This document shows, one piece after another, positions 11,167-22,120 of a stretch of 64,000 bases of DNA. How positions within the stretch are numbered: position 1 is the first letter of the stretch; each line of letters begins with the position of its first letter. The notes beneath the pieces were generated by a model, which saw nothing but the letters and a program-made list of their open reading frames with translations, searched no databases and was not told the origin of the DNA. Position numbers and translations under genes: made by a program. This stretch comes from Bordetella genomosp. 9 (GTDB lineage: Bacteria > Pseudomonadota > Gammaproteobacteria > Burkholderiales > Burkholderiaceae_B), in NCBI RefSeq assembly GCF_002261425.1, contig NZ_NEVJ01000003.1:2232001-2296000 (forward strand), read 5' to 3'.

Positions 11167-12090
11167 CTAAGCCAACTTCCATTCGTAGCGGAATGCCTGG
11201 GGCGCTTCGGCCTGCGACTGGTAGCTGACCAATTCCCAGGATTCCTGCTGGGCCAGCAGCGCGCGGGCCAGCTGGTTGTTCAGCGCATGGCCGGACTTGC
11301 AGGCGACATAGCGCGCAACCAGCGGCTTGCCCAGCAGATACAGGTCGCCGATGGCGTCCAGGATCTTGTGCTTGACGAACTCGTCGTCATACCGCAAACC
11401 GTCGCTGTTCAACACCCGGTACTCGTCCATGACGATGGCGTTGTCCAGGCTGCCGCCGCGCGCCAGGCCCATGGACCGCAGGGCTTCGACTTCATTGACG
11501 AAGCCGAACGTGCGGGCGCGGGCGATCTCGCGGGTGTAGGAATGGGTAGCGAAGTCGACTTCGGCGAAATTGGCCGTCGAATCAATGGCCGGATGCCGGA
11601 AATCGATGGAAAAGGCCAGGGCGAAGCCGTCATGCGGCTCCAGCCGGGCCCATTTTTCGTTGCGGCCTTCGCCTTCGCGTACCTCGATAGGCTCGAGCAC
11701 GCGGATGAACTGCTTGGGGGCGTTCTGCTCCACGATGCCGGCCGAGCGCAGCAGGTAGACGAACGTGGCCGCGCTGCCGTCCATGATGGGCACTTCTTCC
11801 GCCGTCAGGTCGACGTGCAGATTGTCGATACCCAGGCCGGCCAGGGCCGACATCAAGTGCTCGACGGTGGAGACCCGCACATTGCCCTGCTGCAGCACGG
11901 AAGCCATGCGCGTATCGCCGACGCCGGTGGCCTGCGCGGGCAGGTCGACGACTTCGGGCAGGTCGATGCGATGAAAGACGATCCCGGTGTTCGGCGCAGC
12001 GGGACGGAGCGTCAGCTCCACCCGGCGGCCGGAATGCACCCCGACGCCTGTGGTCTTGACGAGATTCTGTATGCTGCGTTGACGAAACAT
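11167..12090 (-). CDS. lpxC: UDP-3-O-acyl-N-acetylglucosamine deacetylase LpxC
   Basis: A 307-residue zinc enzyme that performs the committed step of lipid A synthesis in the cytoplasm. It begins [21 protein letters not shown], the usual LpxC start. It carries the first zinc His in [18 protein letters not shown] and the second cluster in [16 protein letters not shown] (His and Asp ligands). The catalytic His is in [15 protein letters not shown]. Length is normal. It lies 249 bp after ftsZ at the end of the dcw cluster, as in many Gram-negative bacteria, which ties lipid A supply to division genes. The second copy of a 28-bp repeat covers its stop codon. Confidence 0.97.
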   Translation of the reverse strand: MFRQRSIQNLVKTTGVGVHSGRRVELTLRPAAPNTGIVFHRIDLPEVVDLPAQATGVGDTRMASVLQQGNVRVSTVEHLMSALAGLGIDNLHVDLTAEEVPIMDGSAATFVYLLRSAGIVEQNAPKQFIRVLEPIEVREGEGRNEKWARLEPHDGFALAFSIDFRHPAIDSTANFAEVDFATHSYTREIARARTFGFVNEVEALRSMGLARGGSLDNAIVMDEYRVLNSDGLRYDDEFVKHKILDAIGDLYLLGKPLVARYVACKSGHALNNQLARALLAQQESWELVSYQSQAEAPQAFRYEWKLA

Positions 12091-12339
12091 GGGCTTTATT
12101 CGGATTCTTGGTTAGCGGAAAGAAATCCGCCACGCCGTTGTAAGAACAGTATTGTAACCCCGGGTGTACGGCTATCCAAGGCAAACAACCCTACGTTCTC
12201 GATAGCCTGAAACTATCTGAAACGACCCATTTGTTCCCTTCCCGGCCCGCTTTCGCGGGCCGGGGATGAGGGAGTACTACGAGGCGCGCCGGAGCGGCCG
12301 GCAGCCGCCAGCCGGCGCCCGGCGAGGCGCCTGTCTACT
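12091..12339. other. ftsZ-lpxC gap with a G+C hairpin
   Basis: No gene is seen in these 249 bp. A perfect 10-bp stem with a TTTC loop (CCCGGCCCGC to GCGGGCCGGG) lies at 12241-12264, about 75 bp after the ftsZ stop. No U-run follows it on the leftward strand, so it may only slow or partly end ftsZ transcription, or protect the mRNA end. The A/T-richer part next to lpxC (12110-12200) may hold an lpxC promoter. Confidence 0.5.
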
Positions 12340-13530
12340 TCAATCCGCCTGCTTGCGCAGGAAAGCCGGGATGTCGAAGTGATCCATGCCCGAGCTTTCC
12401 AGCGCGCGCACCTGGGCCGACGCCTGCGTGCGCGGGTTGCGCATCACGGACGGCATGTCCAGGTTGCGGTAGTCGCCCTGGCCCGCGCCGTTGTTGGCCA
12501 CCATGCCGACCATGGGGAAGTCGTCGGTGCCGGTACGCAGCGCTTCGCCGCGGCTCTGCACCAGTTGCGGACGGCTGGAAGTGCGGCCCAGGCCGGTGGC
12601 GACCACGGTCACGCGCAGGCTGTCGCCCATGGACTCGTCATACGCCGTACCGAAGATCACGGTGGCATCCTCGGAAGCGTACCCGCGGATGGTTTCCATG
12701 ATTTCGCGCGTTTCGCGCATCTTCAGGGTGCGGCTGGCGGTGATATTCACCAGCACGCCACGCGCGCCGTGCAGGTCGATGCCTTCCAGCAGCGGGCAGG
12801 CGATGGCGTGCTCGGCGGCCACGCGCGCGCGGTCCACGCCCGACGCGGTTGCCGTGCCCATCATGGCCTGTCCCTGCTCGCCCATGATCGTCTTGACGTC
12901 TTCGAAGTCGACGTTGACATTGCCTTCCACGTTGATGATTTCGGCGATGCCGGCGCAGGCGTTATGCAGGATATCGTCCGCCGACTTGAAGCAGTCTTCC
13001 TGCGTGGCGTCCTCATCCATCAGTTCGTACAGGTTTTCGTTCAGCACGACGATCAGCGAATGCACGTGCTTGGCGAGCTCGTTGATGCCCTCTTCGGCCA
13101 TCTTCAGGCGCTTGTTGCCTTCGAACTGGAAAGGCTTGGTCACCACGCCCACCGTCAGGATGCCGAGCTCCTTGGCGACTTCCGCCACCACGGGACCGGC
13201 GCCGGTGCCCGTGCCGCCGCCCATGCCGGCGGTGATGAAGACCATGTGCGCGCCATTCAGCGCGGCACGGATCTCCTCGCGCGCGGTTTCGGCGGACGCG
13301 CGGCCCTGCTCGGGCTTGGCGCCCGCGCCCAGGCCAGTGCGGCCCAGGCGGATCTGCACGGGCGCATTGGTAGCGGCCAGCGCCTGCGCATCGGTGTTCG
13401 CGCAGATGAAATCGACCCCGCTGACACCGTTGCGGATCATGTGCGCGACGGCATTGCCACCCGCGCCCCCGACACCAACGACCTTGATCACGGTCCCTTT
13501 GGTGCTGTTCTCGAGCATTTCAAAGTTCAT
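12340..13530 (-). CDS. ftsZ: Cell division GTPase FtsZ
   Basis: A 396-residue tubulin homologue that forms the Z ring. The tubulin signature GGGTGTG is at residues 104-110, preceded by the nucleotide-binding VVGVGGAGGNAVAHM at about 17-31. The flexible linker carries QLVQSRGEALRTG. The C-terminal grappling peptide DHFDIPAFLRKQAD, which binds FtsA and ZipA, is complete. GGGAG precedes the ATG. The gene stands 180 bp after ftsA, more than most gaps in this cluster, so it may have an extra promoter. The gene zapA, whose product bundles FtsZ, lies separately at 51 kb. Confidence 0.98.
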   Translation of the reverse strand: MNFEMLENSTKGTVIKVVGVGGAGGNAVAHMIRNGVSGVDFICANTDAQALAATNAPVQIRLGRTGLGAGAKPEQGRASAETAREEIRAALNGAHMVFITAGMGGGTGTGAGPVVAEVAKELGILTVGVVTKPFQFEGNKRLKMAEEGINELAKHVHSLIVVLNENLYELMDEDATQEDCFKSADDILHNACAGIAEIINVEGNVNVDFEDVKTIMGEQGQAMMGTATASGVDRARVAAEHAIACPLLEGIDLHGARGVLVNITASRTLKMRETREIMETIRGYASEDATVIFGTAYDESMGDSLRVTVVATGLGRTSSRPQLVQSRGEALRTGTDDFPMVGMVANNGAGQGDYRNLDMPSVMRNPRTQASAQVRALESSGMDHFDIPAFLRKQAD

Positions 13531-13710
13531 GATGCGACTCCCTCAAGTCTGATTGCAAATCACAAAAAACAAAACCCCAACTACCTTTTTTGTGAATCGC
13601 TTCAAAGCCGACGCCGACATTTGCTGTCCGCCACGGGTTTGAAGCGTCTCCGCCAGCGCGCCGTCGTATTGCTCGGCACGCCCCGGAATCGCCGGCAGCG
13701 CGATTCCTAT

Positions 13711-14937
13711 TCAATTCATGAACCACTCTTTCATCCGCGCCAGCAGGCTTTTGAAGTTGCCTGTTTGCGCGGCCACCTTGCGTCCGCGCATGCGTTGCAT
13801 GCGCGCTTCCTGCAATAGTCCCATGACCGTGGCGAAGCGCGGGTTGCGCATCACGTCGGCCAGGCTGCCTTCGTACTCCGGTACCGCGACGCGCACCGGT
13901 TTGAGGAAGACATCCTCGGCAAGTTCCACCATGCCGGGCAATTGTGCGGATCCGCCGGTCAGGACGACGCCGGACGCCAGCAGGTCCTCGTAACCGGAAT
14001 CCCGCACCACTTGCTGCACCAGCGTGAACAATTCCTCGATACGCGGTTCGATCACGGCGCCCAGCGCCTGGCGCTTGACCAGCCGCGGACCGCGATCGCC
14101 CAGGCCGGGCACTTCCACGGTTTCGTCGGGGCTGGCCAGGACCTGCTTGGCGACGCCGTAGCGCAGCTTGATTTCCTCGGCGTCGGGCGTCGGGGTGCGC
14201 AGCATCGCGGCGATGTCGTTGGTGATCTGGTCGCCGGCGATCGGGATCACCGCGGTGTGCCGGATGGCCCCGCCCGTGAAGATCGCCACGTCGGTCGTGC
14301 CGCCGCCGATATCGACCAGCACCACGCCCAGTTCCTTTTCGTCCGTGGTCAGGCAGGCCAGGCTGGACGCCAGGGGCTGCAGGATCAGGTCCTGCACTTC
14401 CAGCCCGCAACGCCGCACGCACTTGACGATGTTCTGCGCCGCGCTGACGGCGCCCGTCACGATATGCACGCGCACTTCCAGCCGCAGGCCGCTCATGCCG
14501 ATAGGCTCACGGATGTCTTCCTGACCGTCAACGATGAACTCCTGCGTCAGCACGTGCAGTACCTGCTGATCCGTGGGGATATTCACCGCCTTGGCGGTCT
14601 CGATGACGCGCGCCACGTCGGTCGCGGTGACTTCCTTGTCCTTGACCGCCACCATGCCGCTGGAATTGAAGCTGCGGATGTGGCTGCCGGCGATGCCCGT
14701 ATAGACGTCGCGGATCTTGCAGTCGGCCATCAGCTCGGCTTCCTCCAGCGCGCGCTGGATGGAATTGACCGTGGTTTCGATGTTCACGACCACGCCCTTG
14801 CGCATGCCGCGGGATTCATGCTGGCCCAGGCCCAGCACCTCGAATCGGCCTTCCGGCAGGATTTCGGCGACGACGGCCACCACCTTGCTGGTTCCGATAT
14901 CGAGGGCGACGATTAAGTCCTTGATGTCACGGGTCAT
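13711..14937 (-). CDS. ftsA: Cell division protein FtsA
   Basis: A 408-residue actin-like protein that tethers FtsZ filaments to the membrane. The start MTRDIKDLIVALDIGTSKV was chosen because the longer frame lies inside ftsQ. Actin-family ATPase motifs are visible: ALDIGTSKVVAVV (phosphate 1), VLVDIGGGTTDVAIF (phosphate 2) and VVLTGGSAQLPGM (adenosine). The family-specific 1C domain lies at about 85-165. The end, ARMKEWFMN, is a basic amphipathic membrane-targeting helix. It starts 4 bp after the ftsQ stop, so the pair is probably translated together. Confidence 0.97.
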   Translation of the reverse strand: MTRDIKDLIVALDIGTSKVVAVVAEILPEGRFEVLGLGQHESRGMRKGVVVNIETTVNSIQRALEEAELMADCKIRDVYTGIAGSHIRSFNSSGMVAVKDKEVTATDVARVIETAKAVNIPTDQQVLHVLTQEFIVDGQEDIREPIGMSGLRLEVRVHIVTGAVSAAQNIVKCVRRCGLEVQDLILQPLASSLACLTTDEKELGVVLVDIGGGTTDVAIFTGGAIRHTAVIPIAGDQITNDIAAMLRTPTPDAEEIKLRYGVAKQVLASPDETVEVPGLGDRGPRLVKRQALGAVIEPRIEELFTLVQQVVRDSGYEDLLASGVVLTGGSAQLPGMVELAEDVFLKPVRVAVPEYEGSLADVMRNPRFATVMGLLQEARMQRMRGRKVAAQTGNFKSLLARMKEWFMN

Positions 14938-14941
14938 GGCG

Positions 14942-15763
14942 TTAGCGCTTTTTTGGATTGGATTTCGGTTTGGTTTTCGATTCGGCTTCGGGCGGCTGCG
15001 CCAGGGCCAGGGCAAAGCCGTTGGGATAGCGCAAATCGGCCTGCAGTATGGCGCGGCCTTCCAGCTTCTGCGTCAGCGCGGGCCAGGCCTGCACGAAACG
15101 CTGGATGCGCGCGGCGAACGGCAAGGCGCCGGGCGGGCCGTTCGGATCCGGCGCATCGGCGCCCGGATCCCGTCCCAGATCCAGCTTCAGGCCATTGGAC
15201 AGCGTCACGCGCCACGCATAGCGCGGGCTCAGCTCCAGGTCGTTGACGCGCATGTCCAGCGGCGCGAACCACCGGGCCAGTTCCGCATACCGTTGCACGA
15301 CCAGGCTTTCGCTGCCTTCCGGACCATAGAAGTGCGGCAGCGCGGACTCGTCGTCCAGCTCCCCTGTGTTGGCGGTGAATGATTCCCCCCAGGTGTTGAT
15401 CATCTGGTTCTCGTTCCAGAGCGCCAGCGGCTGTTGCTCCTCTATCCTGACCCGCAACACGTTGGGCCAGATGCGCCGTATCGTGGCGTGGCGCACCCAC
15501 GGCGCCGACTCGAACAGTTCGCGGGCCTGATCCAGGTCCATGGTAAAGAAATTGCCTTTCAGTCCGCCCGCGATCGTCGCGCGCATGCTGACCGGCGATA
15601 CGTAATGCAGTTGCGAGCCCGGCGCTGCTTCCAGTTCGATCGCGGTCAGATCGAAATACGGCCGCTTGGCCAGCCACACCAGCCCCGCCCCCAGCATGGC
15701 GAGCACCGCCAGCACGGCCAGCGTGTTGGCGATCAGGTTGGTGGTGCGAGCGTCGTTCCACAC
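14942..15763 (-). CDS. ftsQ: Cell division protein FtsQ/DivIB
   Basis: A 273-residue bitopic inner-membrane protein that links FtsB/FtsL to the septal complex. A GTG start giving MWNDARTTNLIANTLAVLAV is proposed because it stands 11 bp after ddl and matches the usual length. An ATG at 15808, inside ddl, would add 15 residues. One membrane segment (about 11-32) is followed by the POTRA domain (FDLTAIELEA to WVRHATIRRIWPNVLRVRIEE) and the beta domain. The C terminus is basic (KTKPKSNPKKR), which is somewhat unusual for this end of the protein. Confidence 0.93.
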   Translation of the reverse strand: MWNDARTTNLIANTLAVLAVLAMLGAGLVWLAKRPYFDLTAIELEAAPGSQLHYVSPVSMRATIAGGLKGNFFTMDLDQARELFESAPWVRHATIRRIWPNVLRVRIEEQQPLALWNENQMINTWGESFTANTGELDDESALPHFYGPEGSESLVVQRYAELARWFAPLDMRVNDLELSPRYAWRVTLSNGLKLDLGRDPGADAPDPNGPPGALPFAARIQRFVQAWPALTQKLEGRAILQADLRYPNGFALALAQPPEAESKTKPKSNPKKR

Positions 15764-15774
15764 GGATGATCCAG

Positions 15775-16803
15775 TCAGGTATTGCGGGCGGGGCTGCGCA
15801 CTTTGCACGTAGCCTCGGACAGTATTGCCACACAGAGTTCGGGATAGGACATGCCGGCCGCCTGTGCCGCCTTCGGCACCAGCGAATGGCCGGTCATGCC
15901 CGGCGATGTATTCATTTCAAGCAACCAGACGCGCTGGCTGGCATCCAGCATCAGGTCGGCGCGTCCCCAGCCTTCGCATCCCAGGGCACGGTAGGCCTCC
16001 ACGCTGACCCGCTGCACTTCCCGCGCCACCGCGTCCGGCAGATCGGCGGGGCAGTAGTACTGCGTGTCGTCGGAGAAGTACTTGTGTTCGTAGTCGTAGT
16101 TGCCGTCGGGGGCGACGATTTCGATGACCGGCAGGGCGCGCGCCTTGCGGCCGCCGCCCAGCAGCGCGACGGTCAGTTCGCGGCCGGTGATGAACTGCTC
16201 GGCCAGGACTTCGGCGTCGAAGCGCGCCGCCTCGGCGTAGGCGTCCTTCATGTCGGAATAGCCGCGCACCTTGGTGATGCCCACGGTGGAGCCTTCATGC
16301 GGCGGCTTGATGATCAGCGGCAATCCCAGGTCGTCCGGCACCCGGCGCAGATCGGTATCCGCGTCCAGGATGGCGAACTCCGGCGTGGGCAGCCCGTGCT
16401 GCAGCCAGATCCGCTTGGTCATGATCTTGTCCATCGCGATGGCCGACGCCGCGGGACCGCTGCCCGTATAGGGAATGCCCAGCAGTTCCAGTGCGCCCTG
16501 CAGGGTGCCGTCTTCACCATAGCGGCCATGCAGCGCGATGAAGACGCGGTCGAAGCCAGCGGCTTCCAGGTCGGCGAAGCTCTTCGTACCCGTATCGAAC
16601 AGATGCGCGTCCACGCCCACGCTGCACAGCGCTTCGTGGACGCCCTGGCCCGACATCAGGGAGACCTCGCGCTCCGCCGAGCGGCCGCCGTACAGCACGC
16701 CGACCCGGCCCAGGCCATGGCCGTGCGGCCCGGCTTGCGCGGCGGCGCGTGCGCGGCGCAGGCTGGCTTCGCGCGCGGTGGCGTCGAATTCGTGTTGGCT
16801 CAT
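15775..16803 (-). CDS. ddl: D-alanine--D-alanine ligase
   Basis: A 342-residue ATP-grasp ligase that makes the D-Ala-D-Ala dipeptide used by the MurF half of the fused enzyme. Visible landmarks are the N-terminal [19 protein letters not shown], the ATP-grasp Lys in [15 protein letters not shown], and the C-terminal metal and active-site stretch [36 protein letters not shown] (split: [19 protein letters not shown]). The N terminus has about 30 extra residues before the first strand. Its ATG overlaps the murC stop by 4 bp. It corresponds to the DdlB position in dcw clusters. Confidence 0.96.
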   Translation of the reverse strand: MSQHEFDATAREASLRRARAAAQAGPHGHGLGRVGVLYGGRSAEREVSLMSGQGVHEALCSVGVDAHLFDTGTKSFADLEAAGFDRVFIALHGRYGEDGTLQGALELLGIPYTGSGPAASAIAMDKIMTKRIWLQHGLPTPEFAILDADTDLRRVPDDLGLPLIIKPPHEGSTVGITKVRGYSDMKDAYAEAARFDAEVLAEQFITGRELTVALLGGGRKARALPVIEIVAPDGNYDYEHKYFSDDTQYYCPADLPDAVAREVQRVSVEAYRALGCEGWGRADLMLDASQRVWLLEMNTSPGMTGHSLVPKAAQAAGMSYPELCVAILSEATCKVRSPARNT

Positions 16804-18245
16804 TGCATCGTCCTCCTGTCGCCACGCTGCCCCTGGGCAACGTTGGCCAGTTCGCCGATCTGCGCCGGCGCCCTGCTGATCGATCCTGCACCCATGACGA
16901 TCACCACGTCGCCGTCGCGCACGAAGTCCAGCGCGGTCTGCGGCAGTTCCGCGACGTCCTCGACGAAAACCGGCTCGACCTTGCCCGCCACGCGCAGCGC
17001 GCGCGCCAGGGCGCGGCCATCGGCGGCAACCAGGGGTGCTTCACCGGCGGCATAGACTTCGGTCAGCAGCACGGCGTCGGCCGTGCCCAGCACGCGGACG
17101 AAATCCTCGAAGCAGTCGCGGGTGCGGGTGTAGCGGTGCGGCTGGAAGGCCAGGACGATGCGGCGGTCCGGCCAGGCGCCACGGGCCGCGGCCAGCGTCG
17201 CCGCCATTTCGACCGGATGGTGGCCGTAGTCGTCGATGACGGTGAACGTGCCGCCGTCCCGCGCGCTGACGGGGAAATCGCCGACGTGCGTGAATCGGCG
17301 GTTGACGCCGTTGAAGGATTCCAGCGCGCTGCAGATGGCCTCGTCCGGAACGCCCAGTTCGGACGCCACGGCGATCGCCGCCAGCGCGTTGCGCACGTTA
17401 TGCAGGCCGGGCAGGTTCAGGCATACCGACAGGGGCGGCAGCTCGATCTCGCGGTCGCGCCGCAGGACGTCGAAGCACATGCGCGTGCCGTCCGCACGGA
17501 CGTTGCGCCCCGCCACCTGGGCTTCGCCGTCCAGCCCGTAGGTCGTCACCGGCCGCGAGATGAAGGGCATGATCTCGCGCACATTGGCGTCGTCGCTGCA
17601 CAGCACGGCGCTGCCGTAGAAGGGCAGCTTCTGCGTGAATTCGATGAAGGCGCTCTTCAGGCGCGCCACGTCATGGCCATAGGTGTCCATATGGTCGGCG
17701 TCGATATTGGTCACGATGGCCATGACCGGCAGCAGGTTCAGGAAAGACGCGTCGGATTCGTCGGCTTCGACCACGATGTACTCGCCCTGCCCGAGCCGCG
17801 CGTTGGCGCCGGCCGAGTTCAGCCGGCCGCCGATCACGAAGGTGGGATCGAGACCGCCGGCGGCCAGCACGCTGGCCACCAGGCTGGTGGTGGTGGTCTT
17901 GCCATGCGTGCCGGCGATGGCGATGCCCCGCTTCAGGCGCATCAGCTCGGCCAGCATGATGGCGCGCGGCACCACCGGGATGCGGCCGGCGCGCGCGGCG
18001 ATGACTTCGGGGTTGTCGCCGGCCACCGCCGTCGAGGTCACGATGGCGTCGGCGCCGGCGATGTTCGCGGCGGAATGGCCGATGACGATGGACATGCCCA
18101 GGCCGGACAGGCGCCGGGTGACCGCCGATTCGTGCAGGTCGGAACCGCTGACGCGATAGCCCAGGTTCAGCAGCACTTCGGCGATCCCGCTCATGCCGGA
18201 TCCGCCGATGCCGACGAAATGGATATGTTGGATACGATGTTTCAT
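16800..18245 (-). CDS. murC: UDP-N-acetylmuramate--L-alanine ligase MurC
   Basis: A 481-residue Mur ligase that adds L-Ala to UDP-MurNAc. The start [20 protein letters not shown] contains the N-terminal Rossmann glycine motif. The ATP P-loop is [10 protein letters not shown]. The central domain has [12 protein letters not shown], and the C-terminal domain has [12 protein letters not shown], typical of MurC. The frame stays open through most of murG, but the overlapping ATGA at 18242-18245 and the exact MurC N terminus fix the start. It overlaps both murG and ddl by 4 bp. Confidence 0.97.
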   Translation of the reverse strand: MKHRIQHIHFVGIGGSGMSGIAEVLLNLGYRVSGSDLHESAVTRRLSGLGMSIVIGHSAANIAGADAIVTSTAVAGDNPEVIAARAGRIPVVPRAIMLAELMRLKRGIAIAGTHGKTTTTSLVASVLAAGGLDPTFVIGGRLNSAGANARLGQGEYIVVEADESDASFLNLLPVMAIVTNIDADHMDTYGHDVARLKSAFIEFTQKLPFYGSAVLCSDDANVREIMPFISRPVTTYGLDGEAQVAGRNVRADGTRMCFDVLRRDREIELPPLSVCLNLPGLHNVRNALAAIAVASELGVPDEAICSALESFNGVNRRFTHVGDFPVSARDGGTFTVIDDYGHHPVEMAATLAAARGAWPDRRIVLAFQPHRYTRTRDCFEDFVRVLGTADAVLLTEVYAAGEAPLVAADGRALARALRVAGKVEPVFVEDVAELPQTALDFVRDGDVVIVMGAGSISRAPAQIGELANVAQGQRGDRRTMQ

Positions 18246-19345
18246 GATGCCTGTCTCACTCCGCCATCGACGCGCGCCAGCGCGGCTGCTTCGCAGGCGT
18301 CGGCAATGTGGCGGGCCGCATCCGGCATGGCGCGGGTACGCGCGCGCGCGGCGACGGCTTGAAGCTCGTCGCGGCCACGCTGCGCCAGCCAGTCCGCCAG
18401 CCATTGCGGGGTCAATTCGTTCTGCTGGCGCAGCCATGCGGCGCCAGCGTCGCTCAGGTACCGCGCGTTCGCGGTCTGGTGGTCGTCGATGGCGTGCGGG
18501 AACGGCACGAACAGCGCGGCGGCGCCCGCCGCGGCGATCTCCGCCACCGTCATCGCGCCCGCGCGGCAGATCACCACGTCGGCCGCCGCCAGGGCGCCGG
18601 CCATGTCGTCGATGAACGCGCGGCAGTCGGCCTGCACGCCCGCCGCGGCGTAGGCCGCGCGCAGCGCATCGATATGTTGTTCGCCCGCCTGGTGCGTGAC
18701 GCGCGGACGCGCGCCTTCGGCCAATAGGGCCAGCGCCTGCGGCACCACGGTATTCAAGGCCTGGGCGCCCAGGCTGCCGCCGACCACCAGCACGTTCAGC
18801 GCGCCGGTGCGGCCGGCATAGCGCTGCTCGGGCGCGGCAATGGCGCAGACTTCGCGGCGCACCGGGTTGCCCACCATCTCGCCACGCGGCAGCACGCCGG
18901 GAAAGCCGGTCAGGACGCGCCGCGCCAGCCGCGCCAGCGTGCGGTTCGCCGTGCCGGCCACCGCGTTCTGTTCGTGCACCACCAGCGGCACGCGACGCAG
19001 CGCCGCCGCCAGCCCGCCCGGGAAGGCCACATAGCCGCCCATGCCGACCACGACGTCCGGCCGCGCCGCGGCCAGATGCTTCCACGCCTGCCGCGTGGCG
19101 GCGTACAGGCGCGCCGGCAGCTGCAGCAAGGCGCTGACGCCGCGGCCGCGCAGGCCCTGGAAACGCAGTTCGGCCATTTCGATGCCATGCGCCGGCACCA
19201 GGCGGCCTTCCATCTTGTCGGGATTGCCCAGCCACAGCACGCGCCAGCCGCGCTCGCGCAACACGGCCGCCAGCGCCAGGCCGGGCATGATGTGCCCGCC
19301 GGTGCCGCCGGCCATGATCACCGCGGTGCGGCCGGGCGTATTCAT
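18242..19345 (-). CDS. murG: MurG N-acetylglucosaminyltransferase (lipid II synthesis)
   Basis: A 367-residue GT-B glycosyltransferase that adds GlcNAc to lipid I on the inner face of the membrane. The start [25 protein letters not shown] carries the G-loop [11 protein letters not shown] further glycine loop is [19 protein letters not shown], the acceptor-side [12 protein letters not shown] motif is intact, and [19 protein letters not shown] begins the C-terminal domain. The UDP-GlcNAc site is [16 protein letters not shown]. It overlaps ftsW and murC by 4 bp each. Confidence 0.97.
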   Translation of the reverse strand: MNTPGRTAVIMAGGTGGHIMPGLALAAVLRERGWRVLWLGNPDKMEGRLVPAHGIEMAELRFQGLRGRGVSALLQLPARLYAATRQAWKHLAAARPDVVVGMGGYVAFPGGLAAALRRVPLVVHEQNAVAGTANRTLARLARRVLTGFPGVLPRGEMVGNPVRREVCAIAAPEQRYAGRTGALNVLVVGGSLGAQALNTVVPQALALLAEGARPRVTHQAGEQHIDALRAAYAAAGVQADCRAFIDDMAGALAAADVVICRAGAMTVAEIAAAGAAALFVPFPHAIDDHQTANARYLSDAGAAWLRQQNELTPQWLADWLAQRGRDELQAVAARARTRAMPDAARHIADACEAAALARVDGGVRQAS

Positions 19346-20535
19346 ACGCGGCCTCCACGCATCATCGTGCGGTTTTCCAGGTCGACGCGGACCAGCATCG
19401 CCAGGGCCACCAGGTTCATCACGACGCCGGAACCGCCGTAGCTCATCAGCGGCAGGGTCAGGCCCTTGGTGGGCAGCAGGCCCAGGCACACGCCCATATT
19501 GATGAACGCCTGCACGCCGAACCAGATCGCCACGCCCTGCGCCAGCATGCCGGCGAAGGTGCGTTCCATCGCGATGGCCTGGCGGCCGATCTCGAAGCCG
19601 CGCAGGACGATGATGGCGAACAGCGTGATCACCAGCATCACGCCGGCGAATCCCAGCTCTTCGCCCACCACCGCCATCAGGAAGTCGGTATGGGCCTCGG
19701 GCAGGTAGTGCAGTTTTTCCACGCTGGCGCCCAGCCCGACGCCGAACCATTCGCCACGGCCCAGCGCGATCAGCGAATGCGAAAGCTGATAGGCGCTGCC
19801 ATAGGCGTTGTCCTGGTTCCACGGATCCAGGTAGGCGAACAGGCGCGCGCGGCGCCAGGGCGACGCCCAGATCAGCAGCAGGAAGGTGCCCACCAGCACG
19901 CCCAGCAGGCTGCTGAAATACTTGCCGTTGATGCCGCCCAGGAACAGGATGCCGATGGCGATGGCGACGATCACCATGAAGGCGCCCAGGTCCGGCTCCA
20001 GCAGCAGGAACAGGCCCACGCCGCCCAGCGCGAAGGCCATGGGCAGGAAGCCGCGCGCGAAGTTCTGCATGTGTTCCTGCTTGCGGACCGTATAGTCGGC
20101 CGCGTACAGCAGCGCCGCAACCTTCATCAGCTCGGACGGCTGGAAGTTGATCGGACCCAGCGGAATCCAGCGATGCGACCCGTTCACTTCGCGCCCGATG
20201 CCGGGCACCAGCACGATGGCCAGCAGGAACAACGACAGGATGAACAGCGGCACGGCCAGGCGCTGCCAGGCGCGGATCGGCACGGTGATCGCGCAGGCGG
20301 CCGCCACGATGCCCACGCTGACGAAGGCCGCATGCCGAGCGACAAAATAGTATTGGCCGTAGGCGGCGTAGCGGGGCCCGTCCGCCAGCGCGATCGAGGC
20401 CGAATAGACCATCAACAGGCCCAGCGACAGCAGCGTGCCGGCGGCGATGACCAGCGGCATGTCGAAGCTGCGCATGCGGGTGCGCCCGGGGCGCACCGCG
20501 TTGACGCTGCCGGTCAGGTCGGCGAACAGGCTCAT
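19342..20535 (-). CDS. ftsW: Septal peptidoglycan polymerase FtsW (SEDS family)
   Basis: A 397-residue SEDS protein with about ten membrane segments that polymerises lipid II at the septum with FtsI. The start MSLFADLTG was chosen over a longer frame that runs into murD. The typical first segment [20 protein letters not shown], the [19 protein letters not shown] loop, the [10 protein letters not shown] motif with the catalytic-type Asp, and the end [20 protein letters not shown] are present. The gap to murD is 40 bp, the only sizeable gap between mraZ and ddl. Confidence 0.96.
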   Translation of the reverse strand: MSLFADLTGSVNAVRPGRTRMRSFDMPLVIAAGTLLSLGLLMVYSASIALADGPRYAAYGQYYFVARHAAFVSVGIVAAACAITVPIRAWQRLAVPLFILSLFLLAIVLVPGIGREVNGSHRWIPLGPINFQPSELMKVAALLYAADYTVRKQEHMQNFARGFLPMAFALGGVGLFLLLEPDLGAFMVIVAIAIGILFLGGINGKYFSSLLGVLVGTFLLLIWASPWRRARLFAYLDPWNQDNAYGSAYQLSHSLIALGRGEWFGVGLGASVEKLHYLPEAHTDFLMAVVGEELGFAGVMLVITLFAIIVLRGFEIGRQAIAMERTFAGMLAQGVAIWFGVQAFINMGVCLGLLPTKGLTLPLMSYGGSGVVMNLVALAMLVRVDLENRTMMRGGRV

Positions 20536-20575
20536 AGGGAAGCGCTCCCCTGCGCGCGAGCGTGCATCAAGGCCG

Positions 20576-22120
20576 TCATGCCACTTCTCCCCGATCCAGC
20601 GCCAGTTCCTGCGCTTCCTGCGCGAAGACCTGGCCACGGTGTACATAGTTTCGAAACATGTCCATGCTGGCGCACGCGGGCGACAGCAACACGGCGTCGC
20701 CGGGCTGCGCCAGCGTCATCGCCTGGCGCACCGCGTCACGCATGTCGGCGGCCCGCACGCAGGCGACGCCGGTGCTCTCCAGCGCCTTGCCGATCTCCGG
20801 ACCGTCCTGGCCGATCAGCACCACCCCATGGGCGTGACGCTTGACCGGCGCCAGCAGCGGCGAAAAATCCTGGCCCTTGCCCAGGCCGCCCGCGATCAGC
20901 ACGACGGGCTGGCCCAGGCCTTCCAGCGCTGCGACGGTCGCGCCGACGTTGGTGCCCTTGCTGTCATTGATGAAGTCCACGTCGCCGATGCGGCGCACGA
21001 ACTCCACGCGATTGGGTTCGCCGCCGTACTCCCGGGCGGCGCGCAGCATCGGACCCCAGCCGATATCCAGCGCGCGGCCCAGGGCCAGCGCGGCCAGCGT
21101 GTTGGTCGCGTTGTGCATGCCGCGGATGCGCAGCGCATCCACCGGCATCAGCCGGGATAGGCGGCCGGCCGGACGGGGCGGCGGCGGCGCATCTTTCTTG
21201 CGCCGCGTCGGCGCGGGGGCGGGAATATCGAAATCGCTGGCTTCGCAGGCGGTCAGCCAGGCCACGCCCTGGCCCTGCTCCAGGCCCATGTCGCCGACCA
21301 GCGCCGGCGCGTCGCGGCCGAAGCTGCGCACGCGCTGGTTGTCCAGGCTTTCCACCATGCCGGCGGTCAAGGGGTCGTCGCGATTGACGATCGCGATGCG
21401 GGCCATGGCAAGCAGGCGCGCCTTGGCCTGCGCGTAAGCCTGCATGTCGCCGTGCCAGTCCAGGTGATCCTGGGTGACGTTCAATACGACGGCCGCGTCG
21501 GCCGACAGCGTATGCGTGGTGTGCAACTGGAAGCTGGACAGCTCCAGCACCCATGCCTGCGGCAGGCTGTTGTTGTCCAGCGCGTCCATCAGCGCGGTCA
21601 GCGCGGCGGGCCCGATGTTGCCGGCGGCGCGAGCAGTCATGCCGGCGGCCTCGATCATGCTGAGCGCCAAGGCGGTGACCGTGGTTTTGCCATTGGTGCC
21701 GGTCACGGCCACCAGGCGCGGCCGGTATTCGCGGCTTTCCGCCAGCGTGGCCAGCGCGCGGGCGAACAATTCGATTTCGCCCACGACCTCGACGCCGCGC
21801 TTTTCCGCTTCGGCCAGCAGCGCCTGCGCCGGCTCCTGGTTGGGCGCCAGCCCGGGGCTGATCACGACTTGCGTCACGCCGTCCAGCAGCGCCGCGTCGA
21901 AGCTGGCGGATCCCAGGCGGTAGTCCGGTTGTTCATCCGCGGCCATGCCGTCGAAAATCGCGCGCAGCGCATCCAGGCCGCCCGGCTGCTCGCGGGTATC
22001 GGCGATGCGCAGCCGGGCACCGTTGCGCGCGCACCAGCGTGCGGCGGCAATACCGGTTTCTCCCAGTCCGAGGACCAGGATGCAAGGCGTATCGGAGTCG
22101 GAAAAATCCGTCGCGCTCAT
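20576..22120 (-). CDS. murD: UDP-N-acetylmuramoyl-L-alanine--D-glutamate ligase MurD
   Basis: A 514-residue Mur ligase that adds D-Glu. It has the N-terminal motif [15 protein letters not shown] (15-29), the P-loop [11 protein letters not shown] (140-150), [13 protein letters not shown] (212-224), and the C-terminal [15 protein letters not shown] (385-399). It is longer than the usual 440-450 residues. Part of the difference is a Pro/Ala/Lys-rich insertion at about 297-325 (with [15 protein letters not shown]), which probably forms a surface loop between the central and C-terminal domains. The start overlaps the mraY stop by 4 bp. Confidence 0.96.
   Translation of the reverse strand: MSATDFSDSDTPCILVLGLGETGIAAARWCARNGARLRIADTREQPGGLDALRAIFDGMAADEQPDYRLGSASFDAALLDGVTQVVISPGLAPNQEPAQALLAEAEKRGVEVVGEIELFARALATLAESREYRPRLVAVTGTNGKTTVTALALSMIEAAGMTARAAGNIGPAALTALMDALDNNSLPQAWVLELSSFQLHTTHTLSADAAVVLNVTQDHLDWHGDMQAYAQAKARLLAMARIAIVNRDDPLTAGMVESLDNQRVRSFGRDAPALVGDMGLEQGQGVAWLTACEASDFDIPAPAPTRRKKDAPPPPRPAGRLSRLMPVDALRIRGMHNATNTLAALALGRALDIGWGPMLRAAREYGGEPNRVEFVRRIGDVDFINDSKGTNVGATVAALEGLGQPVVLIAGGLGKGQDFSPLLAPVKRHAHGVVLIGQDGPEIGKALESTGVACVRAADMRDAVRQAMTLAQPGDAVLLSPACASMDMFRNYVHRGQVFAQEAQELALDRGEVA

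Noticed and set aside
16800..19358. Apparent MurC fusion extending through murG
   Set aside because: The frame is open by chance. MurC's N terminus [17 protein letters not shown] starts at 18245, and murG occupies the upstream DNA in another frame.
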